A DNA stretch of 64,000 bases from Isoperla grammatica (taxonomy: Eukaryota > Arthropoda > Insecta > Plecoptera > Perlodidae), in the NCBI GenBank assembly GCA_945910005.1, contig CAMDTW010000562.1:17501-81500 (forward strand), read 5' to 3'. The notes beneath the pieces are model-generated. The model ran no database searches. It was not told the DNA's origin and saw only the letters and a list, made by a program, of their open reading frames with translations. Both the position numbers and the translations under genes were made by a program. Positions 39,001-52,109 of this stretch are shown here, in pieces. Positions within the stretch are counted from its first letter, which is position 1; each line of letters begins with the position of its first letter.

Positions 39001-40340
39001 CCTTACTATCGTAAGCTACATGCATGTTGAGTCCATTAGCCTTGTGACGTGGTGATGACGCGAGCTAGCCGATCAAGTGTATTGCCTGACTATCGTAAGC
39101 TACATGCATGTTGAGTCCATTAGCCATGTGACGTGGTGATGACGCGAGCTAGCCGATCAAGTGTATTGCCTGACTATCGTAAGCTACATGCATGTTGAGT
39201 CCATTAGCCATGTGACGTGGTGATGACGCGAGCTAGCCGATCAAGTGTATTGCCTGACTATCGTAAGCTACATGCATGTTGAGTACATTAGCCATGTGAC
39301 GTGGTGATGACGCGAGCTAGCCGATCAAGTGTATTGCCTGACTATCGTAAGCTACATGCATGTTGAGTCCATTAGCCATGTGACATGGTGATGACGCGAG
39401 CTAGCCGATCAAGTGTATTGCCTGACTATCGTAAGCTATACATGCATGTTGAGTACATAAGCCATGTGACGTGGTGATGACGCGAGCTAGCCGATCAAGT
39501 GTATTGCCTGACTATCGTAAGCTACATGCATGTTGAGTCCATTAGCCATGTGACATGGTGATGACGCGAGCTAGCCGATCAAGTGTATTGCCTGACTATC
39601 GTAAGCTACATGCATGTTGAGTCCATTAGCCATGTGACGTGGTGATGACGCGAGCTAGCCGATCAAGTGTATTGCCTGACTATCGTAAGCTACATGCATG
39701 TTGAGTACATTAGCCATGTGACGTGGTGATGACGCGAGCTAGCCGATCAAGTGTATTGCCTGACTATCGTAAGCTACATGCATGTTGAGTACATTAGCCA
39801 TGTGACGTGGTGATGACGCGAGCTAGCCGATCAAGTGTATTGCCTGACTATCGTAAGCTACATGCATGTTGAGTACATTAGCCATGTGACGTGGTGATGA
39901 CGCGAGCTAGCCGATCAAGTGTATTGCCTGACTATCGTAAGCTACATGCATGTTGAGTCCATTAGCCATGTGACGTGGTGATGACGCGAGCTAGCCGATC
40001 AAGTGTATTGCCTGACTATCGTAAGCTACATGCATGTTAAGTCCATTAGCCATGTGACGTGGTGATGACGCGAGCTAGCCGATCAAGTGTATTGCCTGAC
40101 TATCGTAAGCTACATGCATGTTGAGTACATTAGCCATGTGACGTGGTGATGACGCGAGCTAGCCGATCAAGTGTATTGCCTGACTATCGTAAGCTACATG
40201 CATGTTGAGTACATTAGCCATGTGACGTGGTGATGACGCGAGCTAGCCGATCAAGTGTATTGCCTGACTATCGTAAGCTACATGCATGTTGAGTACATTA
40301 GCCATGTGACGTGGTGATGACGCGAGCTAGCCGATCAAGT
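39001..40340. repeat. 1.34-kb bridge copied from inside block A
   Basis: Between the two large blocks, the sequence matches 32,958-34,297 at an offset of 6,043 bp. CTTACTATC at 39,003, the 86-bp unit at 39,434 (33,391 in A) and ATGTTAAGTCC at 40,034 (33,991 in A) all agree. At about 40.30-40.36 kb the match switches to the start of block A. Confidence 0.85.
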
Positions 40341-43300
40341 GTATTGCCTGACTATCGTAAGCTCCATGCATGTTGAGTCCATAAGCCATGTGACGTGGTG
40401 ATGACGCGAGCTAGCCGGTCAAGTGTATTGCCTGACTATCTAAAGCTACATGCATGTTGAGTACATTAGCCATGTGACGTGGTGATGACGCGAGCTAGCC
40501 GATCAAGTGTATTGCCTGACTATCGTAAGCTCCATGCATGTTGAGTCCATAAGCCATGTGACGTGGTGATGACGCGAGCTAGCCGATCAAGTGTATTGCC
40601 TGACTATCGTAAGCTACATGCATGTTGAGTCCATTAGCCATGTGACGTGGTGATGACGCGAGCTAGCCGATCAAGTGTATATCCTGACTATCGTAAGCTA
40701 CATGCATGTTGAGTCCATTAGCCATGTGACGTGGTGATGACGCGAGCTAGCCGATCAAGTGTATTGCCTGACTATCGTAAGCTACATGCATGTTGAGTCC
40801 ATTAGCCATGTGACGTGGTGATGACGCGAGCTAGCCGATCAAGTGTATTGCCTGACTATCGTAAGCTCCATGCATGTTGAGTCCATAAGCCATGTGACGT
40901 GGTGATGACGCGAGCTAGCCGATCAAGTGTATTGCCTGACTATCGTAAGCTACATGCATGTTGAGTCCATTAGCCATGTGACGTGGTGATGACGCGAGCT
41001 AGCCGATCAAGTGTATTGCCTGACTATCGTAAGCTACATGCATGTTGAGTCCATTAGCCATGTGACGTGGTGATGACGCGAGCTAGCCGATCAAGTGTAT
41101 TGCCTGACTATCGTAAGCTACATGCATGTTGAGTCCATTAGCCATGTGACGTGGTATGACGCGAGCTAGCCGGTCAAGTGTATTGCCTGACTATCGTAAG
41201 CTACATGCATGTTGAGTCCATAAGCCATGTGACGTGGTGATGACGCGAGCTAGCCGATCAAGTGTATTGTCCGACTATCGTAAGCTACATGCATGTTGAG
41301 TCCATTAGCCATGGGACGTGGTGATGACGCGAGCTAGCCGATCAAGTGTATTGCCTGACTATCGTAAGCTACATGCATGTTGAGTCCATAAGCCATGTGA
41401 CGTGGTGATGACGCGAGCTAGCCGATCAAGTGTATTGCCTGACTATCGTAAGCTACATGCATGTTGAGTCCATTAGCCATGTGACGTGGTGATGACGCGA
41501 GCTAGCCGATCAAGTTTATTGCCTGACTATCTAGAGCTACATGCATGTTGAGTCCATTAGCCATGTGACGTGGTGATGACGCGAGCTAGCCGATCAAGTG
41601 TATTGCCTGACTATCGTAAGCTCCATGCATGTTGAGTCCATAAGCCATGTGACGTGGTGATGACGCGAGCTAGCCGATCAAGTGTATTGCCTGACTATCG
41701 TAAGCTACATGCATGTTGAGTCCATTAGCCATGTGACGTGGTGATGACGCGAGCTAGCCGATCAAGTGTATATCCTGACTATCGTAAGCTACATGCATGT
41801 TGAGTACATTAGCCATGTGACGTGGTGATGACGCGAGCTAGCCAATCAAGTGTATTGCCTGACTATCGTAAGCTACATGCATGTTGAGTCCATTAGCCAT
41901 GTGACGTGGTGATGACGCGAGCTAGCCGATCAAGTGTATTGCCTGACTATCGTAAGCTACATGCATGTTGAGTCCATTAGCCATGGGACGTGGTGATGAC
42001 GCGAGCTAGCCGATCAAGTGTATTGCCTGACTATCGTAAGCTACATGCATGTTGAGTCCATTAGCCATGTGACGTGGTGATGACGCGAGCTAGCCGATCA
42101 AGTGTATTGCCTGACTATCGTAAGCTCCATGCATGTTGAGTCCATTAGCCATGGGACGTGGTGATGACGCGAGCTAGCCGATCAAGTGTATTGCCTGACT
42201 ATCGTAAGCTACATGCATGTTGAGTCCATTAGCCATGTGACGTGGTGATGACGCGAGCTAGCCGATCAAGTGTATTGCCTGACTATCTAAAGCTACATGC
42301 ATGTTGAGTACATTAGCCATGTGACGTGGTGATGACGCGAGCTAGCCGATCAAGTGTATTGCCTGACTATCGTAAGCTCCATGCATGTTGAGTACATTAG
42401 CCATGTGACGTGGTGATGACGCGAGCTAGCCCATCAAGTGTATTGCCTGACTATCTAAAGCTACATGCATGTTGAGTACATTAGCCTTGTGACGTGGTGA
42501 TGACGCGAGCTAGCCGATCAAGTGTATTGCCTGACTATCGTAAGCTACATGCATGTTGAGTACATTAGCCATGTGACGTGGTGATGACGCGAGCTAGCCC
42601 ATCAAGTGTATTGCCTGACTATCTAAAGCTACATGCATGTTGAGTACATTAGCCTTGTGACGTGGTGATGACGCGAGCTAGCCGATCAAGTGTATTGCCT
42701 GACTATCGTAAGCTACATGCATGTTGAGTCCATTAGCCATGTGACGTGGTGATGACGCGAGCTAGCCGATCAAGTGTATTGCCTGACTATCGTAAGCTAC
42801 ATGCATGTTGAGTCCATTAGCCATGTGACGTGGTGATGACGCGAGCTAGCCGATCAAGTGTATTGCCTGACTATCGTAAGCTACATGCATGTTGAGTCCA
42901 TTAGCCATGTGACGTGGTGATGACGCGAGCTAGCCGATCAAGTGTATTGCCTGACTATCGTAAGCTACATGCATGTTGAGTCCATTAGCCTTGTGACGTG
43001 GTGATGACGCGAGCTAGCCGATCAAGTGTATTGCCTGACTATCGTAAGCTACATGCATGTTGAGTCCATTAGCCATGTGACGTGGTGATGACGCGAGCTA
43101 GCCGATCAAGTGTATTGCCTGACTATCGTAAGCTACATGCATGTTGAGTCCATTAGCCATGTGACGTGGTGATGACGCGAGCTAGCCGATCAAGTGTATT
43201 GCCTGACTATCGTAAGCTACATGCATGTTGAGTCCATTAGCCTTGTGACGTGGTGATGACGCGAGCTAGCCGATCAAGTGTATTGCCTGACTATCGTAAG

Positions 43301-46300
43301 CTACATGCATGTTGAGTCCATTAGCCATGTGACATGGTGATGACGCGAGCTAGCCGGTCAAGTGTATTGCCTGACTATCGTAAGCTACATGCATGTTGAG
43401 TCCATTAGCCATGTGACATGGTGATGACGCGAGCTAGCCGATCAAGTGTATTGCCTGACTATCGTAAGCTACATGCATGTTGAGTCCATTAGCCTTGTGA
43501 CGTGGTGATGACGCGAGCTAGCCGATCAAGTGTATTGCCTGACTATCGTAAGCTACATGCATGTTGAGTCCATTAGCCATGTGACATGGTGATGACGCGA
43601 GCTAGCCGGTCAAGTGTATTGCCTGACTATCGTAAGCTACATGCATGTTGAGTACATTAGCCATGTGACGTGGTGATGACGCGAGCTAGCCGATCAAGTG
43701 TATTGCCTTACTATCGTAAGCTACATGCATGTTGAGTTCATTAGCCATGTGACGTGGTGATGACGCGAGCTAGCCGATCAAGTGTATTGCCTTACTATCG
43801 TAAGCTACATGCATGTTGAGTACATTAGCCATGTGACGTGGTGATGACGCGAGCTAGCCGATCAAGTGTATTGCCTTACTATCGTAAGCTACATGCATGT
43901 TGAGTACATTAGCCATGTGACGTGGTGATGACGCGAGCTAGCCGATCAAGTGTATTGCCTTACTATCGTAAGCTACATGCATGTTGAGTCCATTAGCCTT
44001 GTGACGTGGTGATGACGCGAGCTAGCCGATCAAGTGTATTGCCTGACTATCGTAAGCTACATGCATGTTGAGTCCATTAGCCATGTGACGTGGTGATGAC
44101 GCGAGCTAGCCGATCAAGTGTATTGCCTGACTATCGTAAGCTACATGCATGTTGAGTCCATTAGCCATGTGACGTGGTGATGACGCGAGCTAGCCGATCA
44201 AGTGTATTGCCTGACTATCGTAAGCTACATGCATGTTGAGTACATTAGCCATGTGACGTGGTGATGACGCGAGCTAGCCGATCAAGTGTATTGCCTGACT
44301 ATCGTAAGCTACATGCATGTTGAGTCCATTAGCCATGTGACATGGTGATGACGCGAGCTAGCCGATCAAGTGTATTGCCTGACTATCGTAAGCTATACAT
44401 GCATGTTGAGTACATAAGCCATGTGACGTGGTGATGACGCGAGCTAGCCGATCAAGTGTATTGCCTGACTATCGTAAGCTACATGCATGTTGAGTCCATT
44501 AGCCATGTGACATGGTGATGACGCGAGCTAGCCGATCAAGTGTATTGCCTGACTATCGTAAGCTACATGCATGTTGAGTCCATTAGCCATGTGACGTGGT
44601 GATGACGCGAGCTAGCCGATCAAGTGTATTGCCTGACTATCGTAAGCTACATGCATGTTGAGTACATTAGCCATGTGACGTGGTGATGACGCGAGCTAGC
44701 CGATCAAGTGTATTGCCTGACTATCGTAAGCTACATGCATGTTGAGTACATTAGCCATGTGACGTGGTGATGACGCGAGCTAGCCGATCAAGTGTATTGC
44801 CTGACTATCGTAAGCTACATGCATGTTGAGTACATTAGCCATGTGACGTGGTGATGACGCGAGCTAGCCGATCAAGTGTATTGCCTGACTATCGTAAGCT
44901 ACATGCATGTTGAGTCCATTAGCCATGTGACGTGGTGATGACGCGAGCTAGCCGATCAAGTGTATTGCCTGACTATCGTAAGCTACATGCATGTTAAGTC
45001 CATTAGCCATGTGACGTGGTGATGACGCGAGCTAGCCGATCAAGTGTATTGCCTGACTATCGTAAGCTACATGCATGTTGAGTACATTAGCCATGTGACG
45101 TGGTGATGACGCGAGCTAGCCGATCAAGTGTATTGCCTGACTATCGTAAGCTACATGCATGTTGAGTACATTAGCCATGTGACGTGGTGATGACGCGAGC
45201 TAGCCGATCAAGTGTATTGCCTGACTATCGTAAGCTACATGCATGTTGAGTACATTAGCCATGTGACGTGGTGATGACGCGAGCTAGCCGATCAAGTGTA
45301 TTGCCTGACTATCGTAAGCTACATGCATGTTGAGTACATTAGCCATGTGACGTGGTGATGACGCGAGCTAGCCGATCAAGTGTATTGCCTGACTATCGTA
45401 AGCTACATGCATGTTGAGTACATTAGCCATGTGACGTGGTGATGACGCGAGCTAGCCGATCAAGTGTATTGCCTGACTATCGTAAGCTACATGCATGTTG
45501 AGTACATTAGCCATGTGACGTGGTGATGACGCGAGCTAGCCGATCAAGTGTATTGCCTGACTATCGTAAGCTACATGCATGTTGAGTACATTAGCCATGT
45601 GACGTGGTGATGACGCGAGCTAGCCGATCAAGTGTATTGCCTGACTATCGTAAGCTACATGCATGTTGAGTCCATTAGCCATGTGACGTGGTGATGACGC
45701 GAGCTAGCCGATCAAGTGTATTGCCTGACTATCGTAAGCTACATGCATGTTGAGTCCATTAGCCATGTGACGTGGTGATGACGCGAGCTAGCCGATCAAG
45801 TGTGTTGCCTGACTATCTTAAGCTACATGCATGTTGAGTACATTAGCCATGTGACGTGGTGATGACGCGAGCTAGCCGATCAAGTGTATTGCCTGACTAT
45901 CGTAAGCTACATGCATGTTGAGTCCATTAGCCATGTGACGTGGTGATGACGCGAGCTAGCCGATCAAGTGTATTGCCTGACTATCGTAAGCTACATGCAT
46001 GTTGAGTCCATTAGCCTTGTGACGTGGTGATGACGCGAGCTAGCCGATCAAGTGTATTGCCTGACTATCGTAAGCTACATGCATGTTGAGTACATTAGCC
46101 ATGTGACGTGGTGATGACGCGAGCTAGCCGATCAAGTGTATTGCCTGACTATCGTAAGCTACATGCATGTTGAGTCCATTAGCCATGTGACGTGGTGATG
46201 ACGCGAGCTAGCCGATCAAGTGTATTGCCTGACTATCGTAAGCTACATGCATGTTGAGTACATTAGCCATGTGACGTGGTGATGACGCGAGCTAGCCGAT

Positions 46301-49300
46301 CAAGTGTATTGCCTGACTATCGTAAGCTACGTGCATGTTGAGTACATTAGCCATGTGACGTGGTGATGACGCGAGCTAGCCGATCAAGTGTATTGCCTGA
46401 CTATCGTAAGCTACGTGCATGTTGAGTACATTAGCCATGTGACGTGGTGATGACGCGAGCTAGCCGATCAAGTGTATTGCCTGACTATCGTAAGCTACAT
46501 GCATGTTGAGTACATTAGCCATGTGACGTGGTGATGACGCGAGCTAGCCGATCAAGTGTATTGCCTGACTATCGTAAGCTACATGCATGTTGAGTACATT
46601 AGCCATGTGACGTGGTGATGACGCGAGCTAGCCGATCAAGTGTATTGCCTGACTATCGTAAGCTACATGCATGTTGAGTCCATTAGCCATGTGACGTGGT
46701 GATGACGCGAGCTAGCCGATCAAGTGTATTGCCTGACTATCGTAAGCTACATGCATGTTGAGTCCATTAGCCATGTGACGTGGTGATGACGCGAGCTAGC
46801 CGATCAAGTGTGTTGCCTGACTATCTTAAGCTACATGCATGTTGAGTACATTAGCCATGTGACGTGGTGATGACGCGAGCTAGCCGATCAAGTGTATTGC
46901 CTGACTATCGTAAGCTACATGCATGTTGAGTCCATTAGCCATGTGACGTGGTGATGACGCGAGCTAGCCGATCAAGTGTATTGCCTGACTATCGTAAGCT
47001 ACATGCATGTTGAGTCCATTAGCCTTGTGACGTGGTGATGACGCGAGCTAGCCGATCAAGTGTATTGCCTGACTATCGTAAGCTACATGCATGTTGAGTA
47101 CATTAGCCATGTGACGTGGTGATGACGCGAGCTAGCCGATCAAGTGTATTGCCTGACTATCGTAAGCTACATGCATGTTGAGTCCATTAGCCATGTGACG
47201 TGGTGATGACGCGAGCTAGCCGATCAAGTGTATTGCCTGACTATCGTAAGCTACATGCATGTTGAGTACATTAGCCATGTGACGTGGTGATGACGCGAGC
47301 TAGCCGATCAAGTGTATTGCCTGACTATCGTAAGCTACGTGCATGTTGAGTACATTAGCCATGTGACGTGGTGATGACGCGAGCTAGCCGATCAAGTGTA
47401 TTGCCTGACTATCGTAAGCTACGTGCATGTTGAGTACATTAGCCATGTGACGTGGTGATGACGCGAGCTAGCCGATCAAGTGTATTGCCTGACTATCGTA
47501 AGCTACATGCATGTTGAGTACATTAGCCATGTGACGTGGTGATGACGCGAGCTAGCCGATCAAGTGTATTGCCTGACTATCGTAAGCTACATGCATGTTG
47601 AGTACATTAGCCATGTGACGTGGTGATGACGCGAGCTAGCCGATCAAGTGTATTGCCTGACTATCGTAAGCTACATGCATGTTGAGTCCATTAGCCATGT
47701 GACGTGGTGATGACGCGAGCTAGCCGATCAAGTGTATTGCCTGACTATCGTAAGCTACATGCATGTTGAGTTCATTAGCCATGTGACGTGGTGATGACGC
47801 GAGCTAGCCGATCAAGTGTATTGCCTGACTATCGTAAGCTACATGCATGTTGAGTCCATTAGCCATGTGACGTGGTGATGACGCGAGCTAGCCGATCAAG
47901 TGTATTGCCTGACTATCGTAAGCTACATGCATGTTGAGTACATTAGCCATGTGACGTGGTGATGACGCGAGCTAGCCGATCAAGTGTATTGCCTGACTAT
48001 CGTAAGCTACATGCATGTTGAGTCCATTAGCCATGTGACGTGGTGATGACGCGAGCTAGCCGATCAAGTGTATTGCCTGACTATCTAAAGCTACATGCAT
48101 GTTGAGTACATTAGCCATGTGACGTGGTGATGACGCGAGCTAGCCGATCAAGTGTATTGTCTGACTATCGTAAGCTACATGCATGTTGAGTCCATAAGCC
48201 ATGTGACGTGGTGATGACGCGAGCTAGCCGATCAAGTGTATTGCCTGACTATCGTAAGCTACATGCATGTTGAGTCCATAAGCCATGTGACGTGGTATGA
48301 CGCGAGCTAGCCGATCAAGTGTATTGCCTGACTATCGTAAGCTACATGCATGTTGAGTACATTAGCCATGTGACGTGGTGATGACGCGAGCTAGCCGATC
48401 AAGTGTATTGCCTGACTATCTAAAGCTACATGCATGTTGAGTTCATTAGCCATGTGACGTGGTGATGACGCGAGCTAGCCGATCAAGTGTATTGCCTGAC
48501 TATCGTAAGCTACATGCATGTTGAGTACATTAGCCATGTGACGTGGTGATGACGCGAGCTAGCCGATCAAGTGTATTGCCTGACTATCGTAAGCTACATG
48601 CATGTTGAGTACATTAGCCATGTGACGTGGTATGACGCGAGCTAGCCGATCAAGTGTATTGTCTGACTATCGTAAGCTACATGCATGTTGAGTTCATTAG
48701 CCATGTGACGTGGTGATGACGCGAGCTAGCCGATCAAGTGTATTGTCTGACTATCGTAAGCTACATGCATGTTGAGTTCATTAGCCATGTGACGTGGTGA
48801 TGACGCGAGCTAGCCGATCAAGTGTATTGTCTGACTATCGTAAGCTACATGCATGTTGAGTACATTAGCCATGTGACGTGGTGATGACGCGAGCTAGCCG
48901 ATCAAATGTATTGCCTGACTATCGTAAGCTACATGCATGTTGAGTACATTAGCCATGTGACGTGGTGATGACGCGAGCTAGCCGATCAAATGTATTGCCT
49001 GACTATCGTAAGCTACATGCATGTTGAGTACATTAGCCATGTGACGTGGTGATGACGCGAGCTAGCCGATCAAGTGTATTGTCTGACTATCGTAAGCTAC
49101 ATGCATGTTGAGTACATTAGCCATGTGACGTGGTGATGACGCGAGCTAGCCGATCAAGTGTATTGCCTGACTATCGTAAGCTACATGCATGTTGAGTCCA
49201 TTAGCCATGTGACGTGGTGATGACGCGAGCTAGCCGATCAAGTGTATTGCCTGACTATCGTAAGCTACATGCATGTTGAGTACATTAGCCATGTGACGTG

Positions 49301-50000
49301 TTATGACGCGAGCTAGCCGATCAAGTGTATTGTCTGACTATCGTAAGCTACATGCATGTTGAGTTCATTAGCCATGTGACGTGGTGATGACGCGAGCTAG
49401 CCGATCAAGTGTATTGTCTGACTATCGTAAGCTACATGCATGTTGAGTCCATTAGCCATGTGACGTGGTGATGACGCGAGCTAGCCCATCAAGTGTATTG
49501 CCTGACTATCTAAAGCTACATGCATGTTGAGTCCATTAGCCATGTGACGTGGTATGACGCGAGCTAGCCGATCAAGTGTATTGCCTGACTATCGTAAGCT
49601 ACATGCATGTTGAGTCCATTAGCCATGTGACGTGGTGATGACGCGAGCTAGCCGATCAAGTGTATTGTCTGACTATCGTAAGCTACATGCATGTTGAGTT
49701 CATTAGCCATGTGACGTGGTGATGACGCGAGCTAGCCGATCAAGTGTATTGCCTGACTATCGTAAGCTACATGCATGTTGAGTCCATTAGCCATGTGACG
49801 TGGTATGACGCGAGCTAGCCGATCAAGTGTATTGCCTGACTATCGTAAGCTACATGCATGTTGAGTCCATTAGCCATGTGACGTGGTATGACGCGAGCTA
49901 GCCGATCAAGTGTATTGCCTGACTATCGTAAGCTACATGCATGTTGAGTCCATTAGCCATGTGACGTGGTATGACGCGAGCTAGCCGATCAAGTGTATTG
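40340..50000. repeat. Large satellite block, copy B (about 9.66 kb)
   Basis: Near-identical to 29,430-39,000 at all rare-variant markers checked. The clear difference is one extra monomer in the CTTACTATC cluster: three such units at 32,791-32,960 in A, four at 43,707-43,960 in B. The extra unit region carries GAGTTCATT near 43,735. Confidence 0.9.
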
Positions 50001-52109
50001 CCTGACTATCGTAAGCTCCATGCATGTTGAGTACATTAGCCATGTGACGTGGTATGACGCGAGCTAGCCGATCAAGTGTATTGCCTGACTATCTAAAGCT
50101 ACATGCATGTTGAGTCCATTAGCCATGTGACGTGGTATGACGCGAGCTAGCCGATCAAGTGTATTGCCTGACTATCGTAAGCTACATGCATGTTGAGTCC
50201 ATTAGCCATGTGACGTGGTGATGACGCGAGCTAGCCCATCAAGTGTATTGCCTGACTATCGTAAGCTACATGCATGTTGAGTCCATTAGCCATGTGACGT
50301 GGTGATGACGCGAGCTAGCCGATCAAGTGTATTGCCTGACTATCTAAAGCTACATGCATGTTGAGTCCATAAGCCATGTGACGTGGTGATGACGCGAGCT
50401 AGCCGATCAAATGTATTGCCTGACTATCGTAAGCTACATGCATGTTGAGTCCATAAGCCATGTGACGTGGTGATGACGCGAGCTAGCCGATCAAGTGTAT
50501 TGCCTGACTATCTAAAGCTACATGCATGTTGAGTCCATAAGCCATGTGACGTGGTGATGACGCGAGCTAGCCGATCAAGTGTATTGCCTGACTATCTAAA
50601 GCTACATGCATGTTGAGTCCATAAGCCATGTGACGTGGTGATGACGCGAGCTAGCCGATCAAATGTATTGCCTGACTATCGTAAGCTACATGCATGTTGA
50701 GTCCATAAGCCATGTGACGTGGTGATGACGCGAGCTAGCCGATCAAGTGTATTGCCTGACTATCTAAAGCTACATGCATGTTGAGTCCATAAGCCATGTG
50801 ACGTGGTGATGACGCGAGCTAGCCGATCAAGTGTATTGCCTGACTATCGTAAGCTACATGCATGTTGAGTCCATTAGCCATGTGACGTGGTGATGACGCG
50901 AGCTAGCCGATCAAGTGTATTGCCTGACTATCTAAAGCTACATGCATGTTGAGTCCATAAGCCATGTGACGTGGTGATGACGCGAGCTAGCCGATCAAAT
51001 GTATTGCCTGACTATCGTAAGCTACATGCATGTTGAGTCCATAAGCCATGTGACGTGGTGATGACGCGAGCTAGCCGATCAAGTGTATTGCCTGACTATC
51101 GTAAGCTACATGCATGTTGAGTCCATAAGCCATGTGACGTGGTGATGACGCGAGCTAGCCGATCAAATGTATTGCCTGACTATCGTAAGCTACATGCATG
51201 TTGAGTCCATAAGCCATGTGACGTGGTGATGACGCGAGCTAGCCGATCAAATGTATTGCCTGACTATCGTAAGCTACATGCATGTTGAGTCCATAAGCCA
51301 TGTGACGTGGTGATGACGCGAGCTAGCCGATCAAGTGTATTGTCTGACTATCGTAAGCTACATGCATGTTGAGTCCATAAGCCATGTGACGTGGTGATGA
51401 CGCGAGCTAGCCGATCAAGTGTATTGTCTGACTATCGTAAGCTACATGCATGTTGAGTCCATTAGCCATGTGACGTGGTGATGACGCGAGCTAGCCGATC
51501 AAGTGTATTGCCTGACTATCGTAAGCTACATGCATGTTGAGTACATTAGCCATGTGACGTGGTGATGACGCGAGCTAGCCGATCAAGTGTATTGCCTGAC
51601 TATCGTAAGCTACATGCATGTTGAGTCCATAAGCCATGTGACGTGGTATGACGCGAGCTAGCCGATCAAGTGTATTGCCTGACTATCGTAAGCTACATGC
51701 ATGTTGAGTCCATAAGCCATGTGACGTGGTGATGACGTGAGCTAGCCGATCAAATGTATTGCCTGACTATCGTAAGCTACATGCATGTTGAGTCCATAAG
51801 CCATGTGACGTGGTATGACGCGAGCTAGCCGATCAAGTGTATTGCCTGACTATCGTAAGCTACATGCATGTTGAGTCCATAAGCCATGTGACGTGGTGAT
51901 GACGTGAGCTAGCCGATCAAATGTATTGCCTGACTATCGTAAGCTACATGCATGTTGAGTCCATTAGCCATGGGACGTGGTGATGACGCGAGCTAGCCGA
52001 TCAAGTGTATTGCCTGACTATCTAAAGCTCCATGCATGTTGAGTCCATAAGCCATGTGACGTGGTATGACGCGAGCTAGCCGATCAAGTGTATTGCCTGA
52101 CTATCTTAA

